Origin: [Flexibacter] sp. ATCC 35208
Lineage (GTDB): Bacteria; Bacteroidota; Bacteroidia; Chitinophagales; Chitinophagaceae
NCBI RefSeq assembly: GCF_001975825.1
Contig: NZ_MTKN01000037.1
Span: 1 to 64,000, forward strand
Reading direction: 5' to 3'
DNA: 64,000 nucleotides
The position numbers were made by a program, and so were the translations under genes. How positions within the stretch are numbered: position 1 is the first letter of the stretch; the number at the start of each line of letters is the position of its first letter. Under the pieces are notes generated by a model, which worked only from the letters and a program-made list of their open reading frames with translations, made no database searches and was not told the DNA's origin. Shown piece after piece: positions 62,728-64,000 of the stretch.

Positions 62728-63120
62728 AGGATTTCATTTTTAAAGGTTACGGGAGAGAAGCCCAATGAGTATGCCATGCCAACAGTAAAAGCGAAGTAGC
62801 TAAACCCAGCCACCATCCGGTGAAAGTTTGTGAAAGAAAGCGGGAACAACAACCTTGAAAATAATTTTGAAAACCATCCCGTACAAAATGGCAGAACTGC
62901 CATATAGGCTTGTGTTTCACTGCCAGCAGCGAGTGTCATAGTGAGTGTCAAACCGGGTGTCAAATAATCCTTTTTAACCCATTTTTGATGCAAAAATCTC
63001 TTGGTTAGATTCCGGTTGTGTTCCGGTGGAGTGCCTGCAATTTTGAGTGTCATTGCGAGTGTCATTTGAGTGTCGTAAATAGTGGGAAAAAGGCCTAAAA
63101 AGCATGAAAATCCGACACTC
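62728..63120. repeat. phased GAGTGTCA repeats beside the integrase
   Basis: GAGTGTCA occurs at 62931, 62943, 63045 and 63057, GGGTGTCA at 62955, GAGTGTCG at 63068 and its complement at 63113. Spacing inside the two clusters is 12, 12 and 12, 11 bases, about one helical turn. The position between integrase gene and attachment site fits arm-type binding sites of a tyrosine integrase. A 113-codon minus-strand frame (62724-63065) across this DNA is explained by the repeat. Nothing else was recognised in 62728-62930. Confidence 0.6.
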
Positions 63121-63133
63121 GCGAAAATAAAAA

Positions 63134-63162
63134 AGCCTTACAAATCAATGACTTGTAAGGCT
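63134..63162 (-). terminator. terminator of tRNA-Leu
   Basis: Perfect 10-bp stem AGCCTTACAA with TTGTAAGGCT, 9-base loop, followed on the minus strand by a T run. It lies 6 bases behind the tRNA end. If the element inserted at that end, this terminator came with the element. Confidence 0.85.
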
Positions 63163-63167
63163 TATAA

Positions 63168-63178
63168 GTGCCCAGAAC
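63168..63178. repeat. right attachment site
   Basis: GTGCCCAGAAC at the tRNA-Leu 3' end, identical to 42349-42359. On this side the tRNA remains whole. Confidence 0.6.
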
Positions 63179-63252
63179 TGGATTCGAACCAGCACACCCT
63201 TGCGAGCGCTGCGACCTGAACACAGTGCGTCTACCAATTTCGCCATCTGGGC
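63169..63252 (-). tRNA. tRNA-Leu (anticodon CAG)
   Basis: An 84-base class II tRNA. The acceptor stem is GCCCAGA with TCTGGGC and discriminator A; the D arm contains AAATTGGTAGAC; the anticodon stem CTGTG/CGCAG encloses loop TTCAGGT with anticodon CAG; a long variable arm follows (about 14 bases, as expected for Leu); the T arm reads CTGGTTCGAATCCAG. CCA is not encoded. The 3' end is the integration site of the element to its left. Confidence 0.95.
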
Positions 63253-63276
63253 AACTGATTCCGTGTTAAGGGATTG

Positions 63277-63307
63277 CAAAGGTATACACTTTCCCCAATA
63301 TTCCAAA
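63277..63307 (-). promoter_or_regulatory. promoter of tRNA-Leu
   Basis: On the minus strand TTTG (63307-63304), exactly 19 bases and TACCTTTG (63284-63277): a perfect Bacteroidota sigma-A promoter, 24 bases before the tRNA 5' end. Confidence 0.85.
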
Positions 63308-63352
63308 TTTTTATATAGAAAATTTTCAAACTACCAACCATACCTACACAAA

Positions 63353-63382
63353 AAAGGCCGACCCCTAAAAGGTCAGCCTTTC
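63353..63382 (-). terminator. terminator of dapD
   Basis: Stem AAAGGCCGACC with GGTCAGCCTTT (one mismatch) and a short loop, followed by a T run on the minus strand, about 20 bases behind the dapD stop. Confidence 0.8.
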
Positions 63383-63400
63383 TTTTCAAGAGCATCCAGC

Positions 63401-64000
63401 TTATACAGCTACATTGAACTCTCTCAGCGTATCGTTCAGACTCGTCTTCAAATCTGTAGATTCTTTACGTTGACCAATTATCAGTGCGCAAGGAACCTGG
63501 TATTCACCAGCAGGGAACTTCTTAGTATATGTACCTGGAATTACCACACTACGTGCCGGTACACGACCCTTGTACTCTACCGGCTCAGGACCACTTACGT
63601 CAATGATCTTGGTAGACTTAGTCAATACCACATTCGCACCCAGTACCGCTTCTTTTTCTACTATCACACCTTCTACTACAATACAACGACTACCCAGGAA
63701 ACAACCATCTTCGATGATCACCGGACTAGCCTGCAGTGGTTCTAATACACCGCCAATACCAACACCACCACTCAGGTGTACATTCTTACCAATCTGTGCG
63801 CAGGAACCTACAGTCGCCCATGTATCCACCATGGTACATTCGTCTACGTATGCACCAATGTTTACGTAAGATGGCATCAGGATCGCGCCTCTGCCGATGA
63901 AAGCACCATAACGTGCAATCGCATGAGGTACTACACGAACACCCAGATCTTTATAGTTGGATTTCAGCTTCATTTTGTCATAGAACTCAAATGGTGGGAG
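63401..64000 (-). CDS. dapD: tetrahydrodipicolinate N-succinyltransferase (partial)
   Basis: Succinylates tetrahydrodipicolinate in the lysine and meso-diaminopimelate pathway, using succinyl-CoA, in the cytoplasm. The visible 200 residues are the C-terminal part, with the left-handed beta-helix of hexapeptide repeats (IGAYVDECTMVDTWATVGSCAQIGKNVHLSGGVGIGGVL, in blocks) and the C-terminal loop with PCALIIGQRKEST. The coding frame is open to the window edge (LPPFEFYDKMKLKSNY upstream of the first in-window Met at 63973), so the true start lies outside; a full protein is about 270 residues. Chromosomal housekeeping gene just outside the element. Confidence 0.93.
   Translation of the reverse strand, partial: LPPFEFYDKMKLKSNYKDLGVRVVPHAIARYGAFIGRGAILMPSYVNIGAYVDECTMVDTWATVGSCAQIGKNVHLSGGVGIGGVLEPLQASPVIIEDGCFLGSRCIVVEGVIVEKEAVLGANVVLTKSTKIIDVSGPEPVEYKGRVPARSVVIPGTYTKKFPAGEYQVPCALIIGQRKESTDLKTSLNDTLREFNVAV

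Larger units (their letters stand above)
42349..63178. mobile_element. integrated genomic island at tRNA-Leu carrying defence genes
   Basis: About 20.8 kb between two copies of the tRNA-Leu end. It has a tyrosine integrase at the tRNA side, an excisionase-like small gene, repeated 8-bp sites beside the integrase, and cargo of defence genes (AbiE pair, DISARM-like operon) that are more AT-rich than the chromosome around them. No relaxase, type IV secretion gene or phage structural gene is seen, so it is not obviously self-transmissible. The right third (56.2-61.6 kb) holds small genes of the kind found on Bacteroidota elements. Confidence 0.65.

Noticed and set aside
62724..63065. 113-codon minus-strand frame before the integrase
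   Set aside because: Its sequence (repeated TL, MTL) is produced by the phased GAGTGTCA repeats. It has no recognised domain and overlaps the integrase start, so I treat it as non-coding.
62931..63075. CRISPR array
   Set aside because: Repeat units are 8 bases with 12-base periods, with no 25-40 base spacers and no cas genes.

Overview
The window looks like a chromosomal segment of a Bacteroidota bacterium, most likely a Chitinophagaceae member close to Chitinophaga. Supporting signs are promoters of the TTTG-N19-TAnnTTTG type (clearest before the tRNA-Leu at 63277-63307), a carboxypeptidase-regulatory-domain TonB receptor, FtsX/MacB permeases of the Bacteroidota type, a flexirubin-free zeaxanthin cluster, GH3/PA14 and double-esterase polysaccharide enzymes, and little use of strong Shine-Dalgarno sites. 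The genus is an inference from content.

Region 1 (1-12.6 kb): RNase HI, a small exported protein, hairpin and repeat DNA, then a light/B12-responsive carotenoid locus. A CarH/LitR-like MerR regulator is divergent from crtI-crtB-crtZ-crtY, which together would make zeaxanthin from geranylgeranyl diphosphate. A convergent SDR/DUF2867 gene, a truncated response regulator, a two-domain esterase, and a divergent HxlR regulator / SDR + NTF2-like pair around a perfect 38-bp palindrome follow.

Region 2 (12.7-32.5 kb): sixteen minus-strand genes, twelve of them nearly gapless. At its heart is a complete enediyne-type core cassette: DUF1702 protein, UnbV-like FG-GAP protein, UnbU-like membrane protein, a KS-AT-ACP-KR-DH-PPTase polyketide synthase and a hot-dog thioesterase. 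Around it are a TonB-dependent receptor, an NTF2-like lipoprotein, a DUF1028 protein, an SCP2 protein, an EpiD/CoaC-like flavoprotein decarboxylase flanked by two paralogous small proteins (one ending in Cys), an SsuABC-like importer and a lipoprotein with a CxxCH haem motif. The usual later warhead enzymes of actinobacterial enediynes are not seen, so the product is probably a polyene or an undescribed derivative.

Region 3 (32.6-42.3 kb): a decayed zone with gene fragments (NmrA-like, pirin, lipocalin-like), hairpins followed by a recurrent GTGCCC repeat, and intact genes for an NTF2-like protein, a Crp/Fnr regulator, a MacB/FtsX permease and a GH3 beta-xylosidase/glucosidase.

Region 4 (42.35-63.18 kb): an integrated element of about 20.8 kb. 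It is bounded by an 11-bp duplicate (GTGCCCAGAAC) of the tRNA-Leu 3' end at 42349 and by the intact tRNA-Leu(CAG) at 63169-63252, with a tyrosine integrase and phased 8-bp repeats beside the tRNA. Its cargo is a type IV AbiE toxin-antitoxin pair heading a DISARM-like operon (DrmA helicase, DrmB, two upstream proteins that may be a split DrmE, and a GHKL-ATPase/DUF3883 protein) with no visible methyltransferase. The right third holds an XRE regulator, a small histidine kinase, a HEPN protein and several small element genes. The window ends inside dapD.
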